From: Toxonevra muliebris
Taxonomy: Eukaryota; Arthropoda; Insecta; Diptera; Pallopteridae
Reading direction: 5' to 3'
DNA: 64,000 nucleotides
NCBI GenBank assembly: GCA_963691655.1
Contig: OY829326.1
Span: forward strand, 58,645,776-58,709,775
Within the stretch, counting starts at the first letter, position 1; each line of letters opens with the position of its first letter. Position numbers and translations under genes: made by a program. The notes under the pieces are model-generated. The model saw only the letters and a list, made by a program, of their open reading frames with translations. It ran no database searches and was not told the DNA's origin. Below are positions 1-12,700 of the stretch, piece by piece.

Positions 1-1180
1 CTCGCATAAGAAAATGCACTATAGCTGCTTGCTTCTCTATGTATGAATGTGTGCTACTTTCATAAACTAAGAAAGCTGCTTTCACAAACATACACACAAA
101 CAAGCATACATGCATTTACTCTAAAAATCTTAAGCACGTGCAGAGCTTATATTCTCTTTATATATATGGATTTTTTGTGCTTACTCGTCAGATATATAGA
201 ATTTTATTTTTGGTATACAATAAAATAATAATGACAGCAAAAACGAAATGAAATTATGTTTATTTTCGTCTTAAAATAATACAACCAAAAATTGCATTTG
301 AAATGACGCATATACGAATGAATTATGTTAATAAAATTTACTATTTCAAATACACAAGAATACTATATATATGTATTTGAGTTGAGTATTTTCTTCTGTA
401 TAGTCGAAAAACAACAAATGCATAATGAAATCTTAAGCATGCCACAAGAAGTTTGCACACAACAGAAATGAAAGAAGTTCCCTGCGTATGTATATTTTGT
501 TTTACGTACACATAAGTTACTTAGATGTTAAATTGATGTTTGCATTCACATTGAATATGAAAAGGATTAAGAAGAATATTTCAGCGTAATAAATAATTTA
601 GAAGTAAAAGCAGCACACACACACGCATTTCTTCTGCATTGCGAGCTTGTGATAATTTAATGAAATGATAAAGTTTCCATTTCTTCTTCTTCTTTGAAAA
701 ATAGAAAATTTATTCGTTTGAAAAATGTGACTGAGAACTGCGCACATACAAATATAAATATAAATGTATATGAATTTTTAACTTTCTTTATGAAAGTTAG
801 TCATACATACGTCGAGTGTTATCTAAGAGCTTTTATTGTCTGAAATATTCCACAGAAATTTAGAAATTTTATTATATCAGTTTTAATGTTACGCATGTGC
901 ATGGGAAAGTAGAGAGCGAAAAATTACCGAGAAAGTTTTGCTAAATCGATACAAGTAAAACAGTTGAGAAACAAAGAAGCCTTATCGGTATTTGTAGAGG
1001 CTAAACCTCTCGGCACCAATATAATATTATTTGACAGGCTGCTCCAGACAAATTTCTCCCCCAACCTTAAATCTACACAAATGTGTTTTTTATGTGGTGC
1101 CACTTTTAAGTAGTTTTACCCAATTGAAAAAATAGTTAAAATTTTGTTCATCCATCCTTCATGGTTGGATTCGATTTTTT
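1..1180. other. AT-rich non-coding stretch
   Basis: I see no gene here. The stretch is AT-rich with short CA and TATATG runs. The only open frame over 50 codons has no recognisable domain and ordinary non-coding composition. Confidence 0.6.
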
Positions 1181-1184
1181 GAAT

Positions 1185-1690
1185 CCAACCACTTGTCATA
1201 TAAACTTCCAATTTAAGGATGCCGTCATACATTGCGTTCCATAGCGTTGAGCCGAGAACGGAGCCCTGCGAAACGCCTCCCAAACGATACTGTTTGACAC
1301 GATACTGTCGAAACAGTTTGCGATTATTTGCAACAGGTACTCCGGTACTTCAAATCCTCTCAGTGCACTCCTAATATGAGGTCATATCCCCGAGTTAAAG
1401 TTATTTTTGATGTCCAACGTCACTACGGCGCAGCACTTCTTCTAGCCGTATAGTCATTGCTTGCCGCTGGTGGCCTCGCGTGCAATATTTATCACCACTT
1501 GCATTGCGTCGACAGTGTAGTGCACTTCTCTAAACCCAAACTGTCGTGCTGATAGCCTTCCTGAATTTTCTAGCCACTACTGGACCCTGTCCCGTATGGT
1601 GTGTTCGAGAACTTTGCCCCGAGTATCGAGCATGCATAGCGGCACGATGACGGTTCATCCGGCGGCTTCTTTGGTTTTAGTAGGAAAACT
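1185..1690 (-). pseudogene. R1-type non-LTR retrotransposon, reverse transcriptase fragment
   Basis: Read on the minus strand, this encodes decayed reverse transcriptase blocks. Near 1690-1560 the frame gives PLCMLDTRGKVLE, the RT block that precedes the palm. Near 1560-1440 it gives FGFRE..YTVDAMQVV.NIAREATSGK. Near 1430-1400 it gives CAVVTLDIKN.FNS, which is motif A with its catalytic Asp. Near 1275-1200 it gives SQGSVLG..LWNAMYDG, where the usual PQGS is changed to SQGS. The LWN.MYDG wording is characteristic of the R1 clade. There are in-frame stops and frameshifts, and neither the endonuclease nor the 3' end is visible, so this is a dead 5'- and 3'-truncated copy. No 28S rDNA flanks it, so it is not a standard R1 rDNA insertion. 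Confidence 0.8.
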
Positions 1691-1949
1691 AATCAATATA
1701 TCTTCCAGGCGGTGTATCGAAACTGACAATGATTCAGTAATTTCGGTATTTTAAAAATTGAATGCAACATGCAAAAAATTGCTTAAAATGTAATTCTAAT
1801 TTAAAGGTATAAAATTCGTTAAAATAATTGACTGAAATAAAATAAGTGCCCTGAACTTCACTTTAGGAAAAAAAAATCAGTTAAAGTACGACCGAAGGGA
1901 GTAACATTTTCTTCTTTTTTAATTACCCTAACTCTTGCGGAAGTAAATG

Positions 1950-2255
1950 ACCACCAAAAATGGTTGGTTGATAAAAAATTTTGCTTCAATTGGCCTGAGT
2001 TTTGATCTGAGTTCTGATCAGAATATCGGTCTGGTTTTTAGTTTACATTTGGTTTGAGATATAGTCTAAATTTTTGGATATATTCTAAGTTCTGATGTGA
2101 ATATCGGTTCTGAATTTCTGTTCAATTTTGGTATGAACTTAATTTAAAAATCTCAAAAAAAAAAAAAATTGGCCTGAGTTTCGACTTAAGCAACAATTTG
2201 AGTTTTGGTCATATTTTTGAGTAATTTTAGTCTAAGTTTAGTTTGAGGTACTCGT
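1950..2255 (+). repeat. GTCTGA-rich degenerate tandem tract, left part
   Basis: This is a loose repetition of short words such as GGTCTGA, GAATATCGG and TTTGAGTTTTG, without an exact period. The same wording resumes at 3910 after a Helitron-like insertion. It also appears as its reverse complement at 56.7-58.3 kb. It looks like an old, diverged minisatellite rather than a gene. Confidence 0.6.
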
Positions 2256-2259
2256 AGAG

Positions 2260-3906
2260 TTTTGTGTGTATGACTTGTAACTTCTGAACGACTGGACCGA
2301 TTGAAGTCATATTTCCAGAATATATTTTCTTAGGCGGGAGGATGGATCATAGCTATTCATTATGGCTTTTAGGAAAGTGGGCGTGGCACCTCCCAATCCT
2401 AATAGTTTTTTGGTTATATCTCAAGAACCATTTATAGCACAGTACAGAAATTTGGTACAATAACAAGAATTGACAATGACATGCTACAAAAAAAGTATGG
2501 GTGGATTGACAACTGGGGTGTGTTACCTTCCATATAACCAAAATTTCCATTATGAGATATCTTAGGAGGCATTTTTGGTATGGTACTAAAATTTAAATTC
2601 TTTCAGTTTGTTGGATTATTTTCACCGTGCTTCATTTTTATTTTCTACTACAACTTCTGCTACTATTTCTACTATATTTAAACTTCTTTTTTTCTGCAAA
2701 TTTTTCTTATTTTCTACTACTTTTTCAACCAATATTTCCTACTAGTATTTTAGTACTTTTTTCTACTACTTTTTCAATACATTTTTTCTAAAATTTTTTT
2801 TTATTTTAAACCACTACTTTCTACTATTTTTTACTACTTTCTTACAATTTTTTCTACTACTATTTTTTATTATTATTTCTACCACTCTTTCTACTCCGTT
2901 TTTATTATTTTTGTGCAACTATGTTTAACTATTTTTCTACTACTTTGTCTGATACCTTTAAATTATTGTTTTACAACAATTTTTAATATTATTTTCTATT
3001 TTTTCCTTACTATATTTTCTACTACTATTTTCTTCTACTTTTTTACTGCTATTTTCTCCATTCCTTTTTCTACTTTTATTTCTATTACTTTATGAAATAT
3101 CTTAAGACCCTGTTTCGCTGTTTTAAAATCCGTTAGGTGGCGCTGCAACAAAAGCTATATTTTTAATAAATATCAAATTGATTCAAATTTTTAAATAATT
3201 TTTGAGATATAATTTATAATTATAATTTTTAGATATAATTTCAAGAATGGTCTTTGATATGAATATAGAGTCTCTTAAAATATTGTTCCTATAATTCAAC
3301 TGAAATCTAATCAAATTGTTCCACAAAAAAAAAAACACTTAAAAGTTATTTCGTTTTACTACAGATATGCTGGAATTTCTATCTAACTGCTGAATGACGC
3401 CTCTAGCATCAATTGGGTTAATAATTTTACTCAAACGGTATCATCAGCCGATGAGGTTTTGTTTTTGTCGAAGGTCACTCACTGATACGCCTAACGGTCT
3501 TTTTTTTTGTAAATATCCACTATGTTCTTTGCTATCAGACTTGAGTTATTTTCGTACACGTCGTTGAGTTCACATCGGTGATAATACAATAAACATGTTT
3601 CATTTTCTGGTCGTCATAAACGTCGTAAACTTTCATTTCTAAAATTTAATTAACATAGTATTGATTTAAGATTTTCATTTATAATGATTCCCGGTTGTTA
3701 ATGTACAGTTCTGCAAGTTAAATACTTTTGAATATGTCAATTGTGTCAATAATGAGACACATTTTTAAATCTAGAATTTTTTTTTTCCAAATTCAATTGA
3801 AGTCTGAATTGTCATTACGAATGATCAATTTTAAATACTTCATTCTTTTTTAATTTTCGCGCTTGGTCGCAGAAAAGGCAGAACAACGTTTGCGGGATCA
3901 GCTAGT
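2260..3906 (+). mobile_element. Helitron-like non-autonomous element (3' end clear, 5' end uncertain)
   Basis: The right end reads GGCAGAACAACGTTTGCGGG, then ATCAGCTAGT and A. A terminal CTAGT preceded by a small hairpin (GGCAGA facing a decayed TCTGCC) is the expected 3' end of a Helitron, which inserts without target duplication. The left part (2278-2430) has the ACTGGACCGATTGAAGTC wording and GTGGGCGTGGC that I associate with dipteran Helitron or helentron bodies. There is no Rep/helicase coding. The 5' TC start cannot be fixed. A GTCTGA-rich tract flanks the element on both sides, which supports an insertion into that tract. Confidence 0.5.
2640..3090 (+). repeat. TTTCTACTAC-type low-complexity tract
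   Basis: This tract of about 450 bases is dominated by TTTCTACTA and TACTACTTT words. It is pyrimidine-rich and degenerate, with no constant period. It lies inside the proposed Helitron and would fit an internal minisatellite of that element. The 60-codon open frame across it is compositional. Confidence 0.6.
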
Positions 3907-3909
3907 AAT

Positions 3910-4195
3910 TTAATATAAATTTGGTCTGGCTTTTGGAATAAGTTTTGATCTGAATAATAACCTTATTTTTTGTTCGAATTCGGGCTGATTTTTGTCCTGA
4001 ATTTAGTCTGAGATATAGTTTAAATTTCGGTCTGACTTTTAAAAATAGTTTTAGTCTGAATTTTAAACCGCTTTTGTTGAGAATTTCAGTTTCAGTTTTG
4101 ATTTTATTTTTGGACTTGATTTGTATCTGAATATCGGTGTATGACTTGTTCTGAATTTTAATCGAATTTTAAGCCTGAATTACTATTTTAATTGT
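3910..4195 (+). repeat. GTCTGA-rich degenerate tandem tract, right part
   Basis: This continues the tract at 1950-2255 with the same words (GGTCTG, GATCTGAATA, ATCGGTGTATGA). It resumes within a few bases of the CTAGT end at 3906. The two halves read as one tract interrupted by the insertion. Confidence 0.55.
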
Positions 4196-4199
4196 AAGT

Positions 4200-6980
4200 T
4201 CATTCCAGTTAAGCAATGGCTGATAGATGCGCTTTAATCCCAAGAAGCATATAAAGAATGATGTGAGAAATCGTTGTTTGAACATCTGCCTAAGATAACT
4301 TGTTCAATCGGGAGTTCAAAAAAACTTTTCATAACAAATATTATCTTTTATGTCATTCATTTTTGTAACAAGCAAATCTCTAGGGACTTTTCCTTTTTTA
4401 TATTTGAGTGAGTGAATGTTAAAAGCTAACCCAGGCTTGTTATGTACTAACCTAACCTTTTCATTACCAAGTTTTTCATACTTAGGCAATCACAGACCCA
4501 GGCTCTCAATCTATCGAAGAAAAAATTATGGCAGACTAAAATATGGAAACTATAAAATATTGACAAACTAAAATTTGGATGATGCATTAACATAAAACCA
4601 CCAAAACACGGACGAGTGAAAATGTAAATGGACAAAATTAATGAAATACTAAAACATGGTATTGTAGAAATACGGGAAGCAAAAATTTCGTAAGCTAAAA
4701 TATAGAACAAAATATTTAAATTGTGCCAGGGTATAGGGCATAATTTTTAATTTTCTCTTTTGGATATTTGAAGAATGGGAATGTTTCAAATTAAATATGT
4801 TTTTTTAATCCTACAGCGTGGTATTAAAAAAAAACAGATTGTGATATAACAGTTATAATAAGAATAAAACACTTATTTAGAAGGCCTGCTCAAAGATCCG
4901 CAGCAACACTTTCTACTAAAAAAATTTAAACAATTAATCAATTTTAAATTTTAGTAAAAAGAGATAGCTATTCGCATATATATGTATATATATATACATA
5001 AATAGATTATTATAGATACTCAGTTGTGCACACAAGCATAAAGTATGAGTATAATAAATTATAGCATATCCTTTTCAATTAAAATACAGACAAAAAAAAT
5101 GTCTTACCCACATACATACACACATGCATTAGTGTATGTATGTGCTTACGTATAACTTGCATTGCATACAATAACCAACCGAACGACATGACGACATAAT
5201 TCAATTTCCTATAAAGAAATCTGCTGCCTGCTACGCTGCTGGTTGCAGCTTTCAAACTAACTATAGAAATCTACATTTTTCTTTTATATTCAGCATTTTT
5301 TTGTTTTGCAGCTTCTTTCTTTTTGTTTTTGCAAACAACTCATAATTACATCCTTGAAATCCGCCACAAAAGAGATGACACCCGAATGACACTACCCACA
5401 TACATATAAGCATGTACACAATAAAGAGCATAAAAGAAAGAGAATGAGAAAGTGTATATGTATAGTGTGTGTGTGTGTAGAGCGTAAGAATCTTTACGTA
5501 CAAGTTTTCGCTTAAATCATATAAAATGTGATAATAATCCTTAAAGCGCATAGACACACATACTCGTACAAATAGAGTCAGTTGTATGTAAGCTTCTAGA
5601 TAGGCACATACAAGCCAGATAGGCAGCAGATACTGAAGAGACAGTTAGACAGACAGTAAAAGCATATGCGGCTTCATAGTGGATACTTATATGAACAAGT
5701 AATGGTGATACTAGCATAACTTATGAGTATATGCTTGTGTGCAATGAACTTTTTTAACCTCTTTCAGCATGTATGTATATAATGCAGAAACAAAAATTGC
5801 ACGTACAATCTACATACATATCGATGTCATCTTAAAGCTATTCATAGAAAAATTATAATAAATAAATATGTATATAGTTGTCAGGTCAGGAAGAAGTTGA
5901 ATTAATGCTACATTTTTATCAGAAATAAGTAGGAAAGATTTATACGAAGAAATGATTTATTTTAACGCGGCTAATGCGCACGAAAGCCAAAAAAGTTTCG
6001 GCTATGTCAAAACTTTATACATACAAAACTATTTAAGTGTTCTTTGAGCATACTTTAAATACCTCATTGAGTCTTGTTTCGGAACTAAGAAAAAACTCTT
6101 AGATCTAAATATTTCAAATCTTATCCACAATGCACTGGAAGGCTAGAAATACTTTTAACGAGTTTCTAAACTAAACTAAAATCAAATATATGCTTTATTG
6201 TTACTTATACTAAGCAACTGATGACCTGTATGTACCGCTTACACACACACACACAAACACACAATTGAACTTTTGCCACATACCCCACCAAAGCCGCTAA
6301 CCTCTAATTCATATAGTTGTACACACATACATACATATATATATAAATACATTATGACACAAAAGGGGGTTAAGTTCTCATGAGTGCAATAGGAAACAAT
6401 CTTCCTACAACTATCGCGCTTATTATATTCCTCTATAACTACTCATAAAAACATATGTACATACATACTTCATAGAGCAAATACAACTCAACCTCAAGTA
6501 CAAAAGTATGAAAAATATATGAAAGTAAGTGAAAAATTATTGAGGAAGTGCATAGCTGTAAGTAACATATCTATGTATGTATGTATGAGTGTGTGGAAAG
6601 TAAAAATAATGGATGAGTGCGGAAGGCGCAAAAACTTGCATTAGTTGAATAGATGACTTATCATGCATTAGATTGTTCGAAAGATTTTTTTTTTATTATT
6701 TTTAAGCTAGTTTTCTAGCACATAATATTTTTGCACATACACGCTGAAACACTTTACGCATGTAAGTACTAGTAGCGTTATTAGAGTATATCTGTAAGAT
6801 TTTTTAACAATGCAAAGATAAGCTTTCATATTTTAATGTAAACATATGTTCAAATTCAATGTTTCATGTATTCAAAGAAAATTTTGCCAAAACGTAATAT
6901 ATACTTGTAAGATTGAAATACAGTGATGATACCCAAAGACGGCACCACCTCTTGGCTGGCAATGGCTAACCTCTAAAAGT
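4200..6980. other. Non-coding AT-rich stretch with microsatellites
   Basis: No gene or transposon is recognised. The stretch contains TATATG and CATACATA runs and short CA/GT tracts near 5120, 5468, 6240 and 6570. The open frames at 4447-4710 and 5261-5557 (minus) have no domain I recognise. Confidence 0.6.
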
Positions 6981-6984
6981 AAAA

Positions 6985-7135
6985 AAAATGCCTATGAAAA
7001 GCTTATAACTTTGCCGTTCGGATCCGGCTTAAAACTGTAAGTCCCTTCCATTCGTGTATAAATATAACTCACACAATATGAATGGATGCGAAAAGCTTGG
7101 CTTTGGCTCTCCAGGAGCTGCTGTGCCACAATAGT
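6985..7135 (+). repeat. Interspersed repeat fragment (AACTGTAAGTCCCTTCC family), copy 1
   Basis: This copy shares AAAACTGTAAGTCCCTTCC, then a GTGTA.AAATATAACTCA stretch, with 40757-40830. In this copy the repeat continues into GGCTTTGGCTCTCCAGGAGCTGC. The wording resembles a widespread dipteran repeat usually found at LINE or SINE 3' ends. That family link is from memory and is inference. The similarity between the two loci is seen directly. Confidence 0.55.
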
Positions 7136-7179
7136 AGTAGTAGTAGTAGAGGTTGTCAATAGTCATAACTCATCGCTAC

Positions 7180-7527
7180 TCATGCATCTTTCATCACTCG
7201 TCATTCCTCTGTCATAACTCATCACTTCCTTTATCCTTAATCTTAGGTCTATTATCTTCATCTTTTATATCTCTCATATCTCAACTCATCTCTCTCTCAT
7301 CTCTCTCTCATCTCTCGCTCATCTCTCACTCTTCTCTCTCTGCTCTCTCTCTATTTTCTCTCTGCTCTCTCTCTATTTTCTCTCATCTTTCTCTCATCTC
7401 TTGCTCTCATCTCTCTCTCACCTCTCTCTCTCTCCTCTCTCTCTCTGATCTCTCTATGGTCTCTCTCTAATCTCTTTACAATCCCTCTCTGATCTCTCTC
7501 CAATCTCTCCCTGATCTCTTTCATCTT
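7180..7527 (+). repeat. CT-rich simple repeat
   Basis: This is a CTCTCTCATCT-type low-complexity tract, mostly (CT)n with CAT interruptions. It leads directly into the 7-bp array. The 105-codon open frame here, almost all Ser and Leu, comes from the repeat and is not a gene. Confidence 0.9.
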
Positions 7528-9454
7528 CCCTCTTTAATCTTTCCTCTTTAATCTTTCCTCTTTCCTCTTTCCTCTTTCCTCTTTCTTCTTTCCTCTTTCA
7601 TCTTTCCTCTTTCCTCTTTCCTCTTTCCTCTTTCCTCTTTCCTCTTTCCTCTTTCCTCTTTCCTCTTTCCTCTTTCCTCTTTCCTCTTTCCTCTTTCCTC
7701 TTTCCTCTTTCCTCTTTCCTCTTTCCTCTTTCCTCTTTCCTCTTTCCTCTTTCCTCTTTCCTCTTTCCTCTTTCCTCTTTCCTCTTTCCTCTTTCCTCTT
7801 TCCTCTTTCCTCTTTCCTCTTTCCTCTTTCCTCTTTCCTCTTTCCTCTTTCCTCTTTCCTCTTTCCTCTTTCCTCTTTCCTCTTTCCTCTTTCCTCTTTC
7901 CTCTTTCCTCTTTCCTCTTTCCTCTTTCCTCTTTCCTCTTTCCTCTTTCCTCTTTCCTCTTTCCTCTTTCCTCTTTCCTCTTTCCTCTTTCCTCTTTCCT
8001 CTTTCCTCTTTCCTCTTTCCTCTTTCCTCTTTCCTCTTTCCTCTTTCCTCTTTCCTCTTTCCTCTTTCCTCTTTCCTCTTTCCTCTTTCCTCTTTCCTCT
8101 TTCCTCTTTCCTCTTTCCTCTTTCCTCTTTCCTCTTTCCTCTTTCCTCTTTCCTCTTTCCTCTTTCCTCTTTCCTCTTTCCTCTTTCCTCTTTCCTCTTT
8201 CCTCTTTCCTCTTTCCTCTTTCCCTCTTTCCTCTTTCCTCTTTCCTCTTTCCTCTTTCCTCTTTCCTCTTTCCTCTTTCCTCTTTCCTCTTTCCTCTTTC
8301 CTCTTTCCTCTTTCCTCTTTCCTCTTTCCTCTTTCCTCTTTCCTCTTTCCTCTTTCCTCTTTCCTCTTTCCTCTTTCCTCTTTCCTCTTTCCTCTTTCCT
8401 CTTTCCTCTTTCCTCTTTCCTCTTTCCTCTTTCCTCTTTCCTCTTTCCTCTTTCCTCTTTCCTCTTTCCTCTTTCCTCTTTCCTCTTTCCTCTTTCCTCT
8501 TTCCTCTTTCCTCTTTCCTCTTTCCTCTTTCCTCTTTCCTCTTTCCTCTTTCCTCTTTCCTCTTTCCTCTTTCCTCTTTCCTCTTTCCTCTTTCCTCTTT
8601 CCTCTTTCCTCTTTCCTCTTTCCTCTTTCCTCTTTCCTCTTTCCTCTTTCCTCTTTCCTCTTTCCTCTTTCCTCTTTCCTCTTTCCTCTTTCCTCTTTCC
8701 TCTTTCCTCTTTCCTCTTTCCTCTTTCCTCTTTCCTCTTTCCTCTTTCCTCTTTCCTCTTTCCTCTTTCCTCTTTCCTCTTTCCTCTTTCCTCTTTCCTC
8801 TTTCCTCTTTCCTCTTTCCTCTTTCCTCTTTCCTCTTTCCTCTTTCCTCTTTCCTCTTTCCTCTTTCCTCTTTCCTCTTTCCTCTTTCCTCTTTCCTCTT
8901 TCCTCTTTCCTCTTTCCTCTTTCCTCTTTCCTCTTTCCTCTTTCCTCTTTCCTCTTTCCTCTTTCCTCTTTCCTCTTTCCTCTTTCCTCTTTCCTCTTTC
9001 CTCTTTCCTCTTTCCTCTTTCCTCTTTCCTCTTTCCTCTTTCCTCTTTCCTCTTTCCTCTTTCCTCTTTCCTCTTTCCTCTTTCCTCTTTCCTCTTTCCT
9101 CTTTCCTCTTTCCTCTTTCCTCTTTCCTCTTTCCTCTTTCCTCTTTCCTCTTTCCTCTTTCCTCTTTCCTCTTTCCTCTTTCCTCTTTCCTCTTTCCTCT
9201 TTCCTCTTTCCTCTTTCCTCTTTCCTCTTTCCTCTTTCCTCTTTCCTCTTTCCTCTTTCCTCTTTCCTCTTTCCTCTTTCCTCTTTCCTCTTTCCTCTTT
9301 CCTCTTTCCTCTTTCCTCTTTCCTCTTTCCTCTTTCCTCTTTCCTCTTTCCTCTTTCCTCTTTCCTCTTTCCTCTTTCCTCTTTCCTCTTTCCTCTTTCC
9401 TCTTTCCTCTTTCCTCTTTCCTCTTTCCTCTTTCCTCTTTCCTCTTTCCTCTTT
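7528..9454 (+). repeat. Polypyrimidine minisatellite (CTCTTTC)n, about 270 units
   Basis: A 7-bp unit (CTCTTTC on +, GAAAGAG on -) repeats head to tail. The first units are variant (CTCTTTAATCTTTC twice, then CTTCTTTC and CATCTTT near 7584-7600). From about 7605 to 9452 every unit is identical except one 8-base unit with an extra C near 8222. Seven is not a multiple of three, so the repeat gives periodic open frames (KRKEERG on the minus strand) up to 652 codons. These are by-products. The uninterrupted purine/pyrimidine strand asymmetry is compatible with triplex (H-DNA) formation. Confidence 0.97.
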
Positions 9455-9709
9455 GCTCTTTGCTCTTTGCTCTTTGCTCTTTCATTTTTCATCTTTCATC
9501 TTTCATCTTTCATCTTTCATCTTTCATCTTTCATCTTTCATCTTTCATCTTTCATCTTTCATCTTTCATCTTTCATCTTTCATCTTTCATCTTTCATCTT
9601 TCATCTTTCATCTTTCATCTTTCATCTTTCATCTTTCATCTTTCATCTTCCATCTTTCATCTTTCATCTTTCATCTTTCATCTTTCACCTTTCATCTTTC
9701 AGCTTTCAA
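9455..9709 (+). repeat. Variant end of the 7-bp minisatellite: (GCTCTTT)4 then (CATCTTT)n
   Basis: Four GCTCTTT units (9455-9482) are followed by a short CATTTTT unit and about 31 CATCTTT units to about 9709. The last few units are slightly diverged. Both forms differ from the main unit by one base, so the whole 7.5-9.7 kb region is one array with three homogenised blocks. The FHLSSFI-type open frames here are repeat translations. Confidence 0.95.
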
Positions 9710-12700
9710 GCATAACGCAAATTAATTTAGTTAGTGTAAGTCAGTGCTTTAATAATACCACAGGAATCCTAATCTCGTAGCGACATATATCGGTGATTGA
9801 AAGTGCTGTAATATTACAGAAATCGTTTTCCTTTTTCTGCTAGCAAATGCCCAAATGATCTAATCTCCTTTTCAAGCTTAATAAATTTTATTGCATTTGT
9901 AATTTTTTAAATAATTATGAAATAAATATAGCCTATTTAACAGAGCGCGTATACAAGAATGCGTTTTAAAACGGTAAAGAAGGGAACGCTTATGTAGAAC
10001 GCATAAAAATCATTAGTTACGTTTAAACGTTCAAAAAAACACACACTCACACACGCAGGCACGCACTCACTCAAACATTTATTTACTTTAACTACATAAA
10101 TTTAAATTAATCTAAAACGTAAGCCTACAATATTTCATCTTTAAGCTATAGAAATAATTGCCTAACGTTAAACAGCCTTGCACGAGTTGTGTATTTGTAA
10201 CACATACGCGTAGATAACATTTAATTAAAATATTGTCACTCATACGCAGTGTATAACAAATCTACGAGTTTGTTGTTCCACTTATACAAACTCAAACAAA
10301 CACACGGGTACATATGTTTGCCTATACGAATGCTGGTAAAATTCTACAATTTCATCTCTCTTTCTTTATCTTCTTTCTCATTTTATTCTTCATTTGCTTT
10401 TACTGCTTCTATTTTGTTTATCAAAATCATTTTATGCTTTACATATTATGCACCAACAATAATTTCTAATAGAAAATGAAACGCTGTGTGTTCTATCACG
10501 CTTAGGCGTTGATTTCATCTTAACGATAGGCTTACACACACACATATATGCTAGCAAAAATATATACGTTTATTGCCAAAACAACAAAAACATCACATCA
10601 TTTTACTTGAATGTCGCCGTTTGAATGAATATTGCTGTTTTTCAACTTCTTTTTTACTTTTTTTTTTACTTTCAAGCTGATATCTTGTATGCTTAACTTG
10701 GTTTTTCTTTCATTTTTTATATTTCTTTTTTTTTTGGTAAATTTTTATTCAATTTAATACCCAAACGCGCACACAATTGCTTCAGGATATGAAAATCGAT
10801 ATCATGCTTAATAAGTTAAGATGAAAGTATACTAGAAAGATATCATCGGATTGAGACTTTGAGTGTGTATGTAAGTAGAAGTTGAGGTTGTTTACCTAGC
10901 AGCGCCAGCATATCACAGGAGAATTTTAGAATTACACGAAATTCTTGGGAGAAGACGAAGGCTAAAAGTTTTTATATGTGTGTATATATTTGTAAAATGT
11001 TTGAAAATAACTTAAACTGCAAGTAGGTATATACTGCTACTAGAAATGTAAGCGTTTATTTAAGATGTGATCTATTTAAATTTCTATATACACAAACATA
11101 AATATAAATATACGTGCGTGAATTTTTAATGTAATTTTCGCTTAGCATTTGTGGAAATTTTTTGTATACCATATGTATGTATGTGCCCATATTTTTTGAG
11201 TATCATATTTTTTTAAAATTATACTATTTAAGCGGATACCAAGATATAATTATATTAAATTTCTAAGAACTGATAGATCTAATATTATTTATGAATGAAT
11301 GGAAATAAAAACGAAAGCTCCTCTGAAAACAACAAGAGTAAATCCAGAACACACTTCTATAGTGTAGCCGGCTGCAAAATACAACTCGGTGACTAGAGCT
11401 GGGAGGTGTGGTTGCTTTTGTCTATAAGTACTCACTAATAAGAAAGCAAACTATTGAAATTTTTCGAGGTGATAAATGCTAATCGTCTGTTATAGTTCCT
11501 GCTGAATTTAAAAATTATCGTAATTTGCAAAGAGCAAACAAATTTTATTGGCAACAAATATATTTTCAACTTTGATTTTCTTAGAGTTTGTTTGAAGATA
11601 AAGTTCTTCACTCCACTGCCCCCTTTTTCATGATATACCGCATGATTTTCAACTCTGCATAAATTTCCTTAACTAAAAAGCAAAAAATGTGTGTTATGAG
11701 CACTTTTCTAGATTCAGCTGTTTCATTTCATTTCTTCATTTCTTCGGTAGTTTTTAGTAGCAGATTTTTCCTCAGACATCAAAGTTCCAGGACTTCAAAT
11801 TAATAGACTTCCCACCGATTTCTTTCATAACTTTATTGCGGCCTTGATCTCATACAAGTCTTTTTCAAAATGTCATCCATTCATCATTACCATCCATCCT
11901 TTTTTTGAAGAACAATTTATAACACATCTTTAGTTATGGATAATAAATACAATAAATAATTCAAATCCTGTGTAATAGATATTAAAGGTTGCCGCATTTT
12001 GATGAAGAAAAAAGATGGCAGATGGTGGTATTAACACCAGTTTTTAAATTCAAAACGTTTTAGCTTTGATCAATCGTCATAATTTAGTGCGGGTTTTCTC
12101 AATTCATTTCTTGACTTGTATTTGTAGTGTAGGAAAGAAAAGAACCGATTGTCAAGCTAATTTCGTTATGAGATCTCAAAAATCAATGAATTTCGGAAAA
12201 GTGGAAATGGGACTGTAGAAAAACTCATGAGAAAATATTTAGAATATAAAACTGAATGAATTTATTTAGGATAGACTAGGGTATTGTCGACCACATTTTC
12301 ATTTTGGCTAAAAAGTCGCAAAAAATCATTTTTTTCTAAAAATTTCGAAGGAGTTAGGTCAAATTGTATTAAATTATACAAATATTTTTGCGATTTTGGT
12401 AAAAAAAACATTATTTTTGATTCAAAATGACAGAAGATTCTTCATTAAAGAGAAGCAAAATAAAATGAAGTGAAAAATCAGTCCAAAACGCAATGTTTGC
12501 AAGTTCAACAACTTGCAGTCATTCCAGCACATGCTAAGTGAACAGTGCGATGTTCTTTTGAAACCTAACTATGGTGTTATACGGGGGACACCTGTAAATT
12601 AACAAATTTTGACGCAAGCGATTTAGTATGGAGAAAATGTTAAAAGTAAGTAGTTACTTCTTAATTGGTAAGTTTCATTAATTTGAGGCAATCCTTTCAA

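Noticed and set aside
1115..3419. TTTACCCAATTGA (1115) and its inverted partner near 3412 as a 2.3-kb TTAA element
   Set aside because: The match is only about 12 bases, the left target is not TTAA, and the right motif lies inside the proposed Helitron.
7534..9492. Open frames of 652 and 645 codons on the minus strand (KRKEERG repeats)
   Set aside because: They are translations of the 7-bp array in different frames. A 7-base unit read in threes gives a 7-residue cycle in every frame. There is no unique sequence, start context or domain.
9453..9780. Three plus-strand FHLSSFI-repeat frames
   Set aside because: Same cause: the CATCTTT part of the array.
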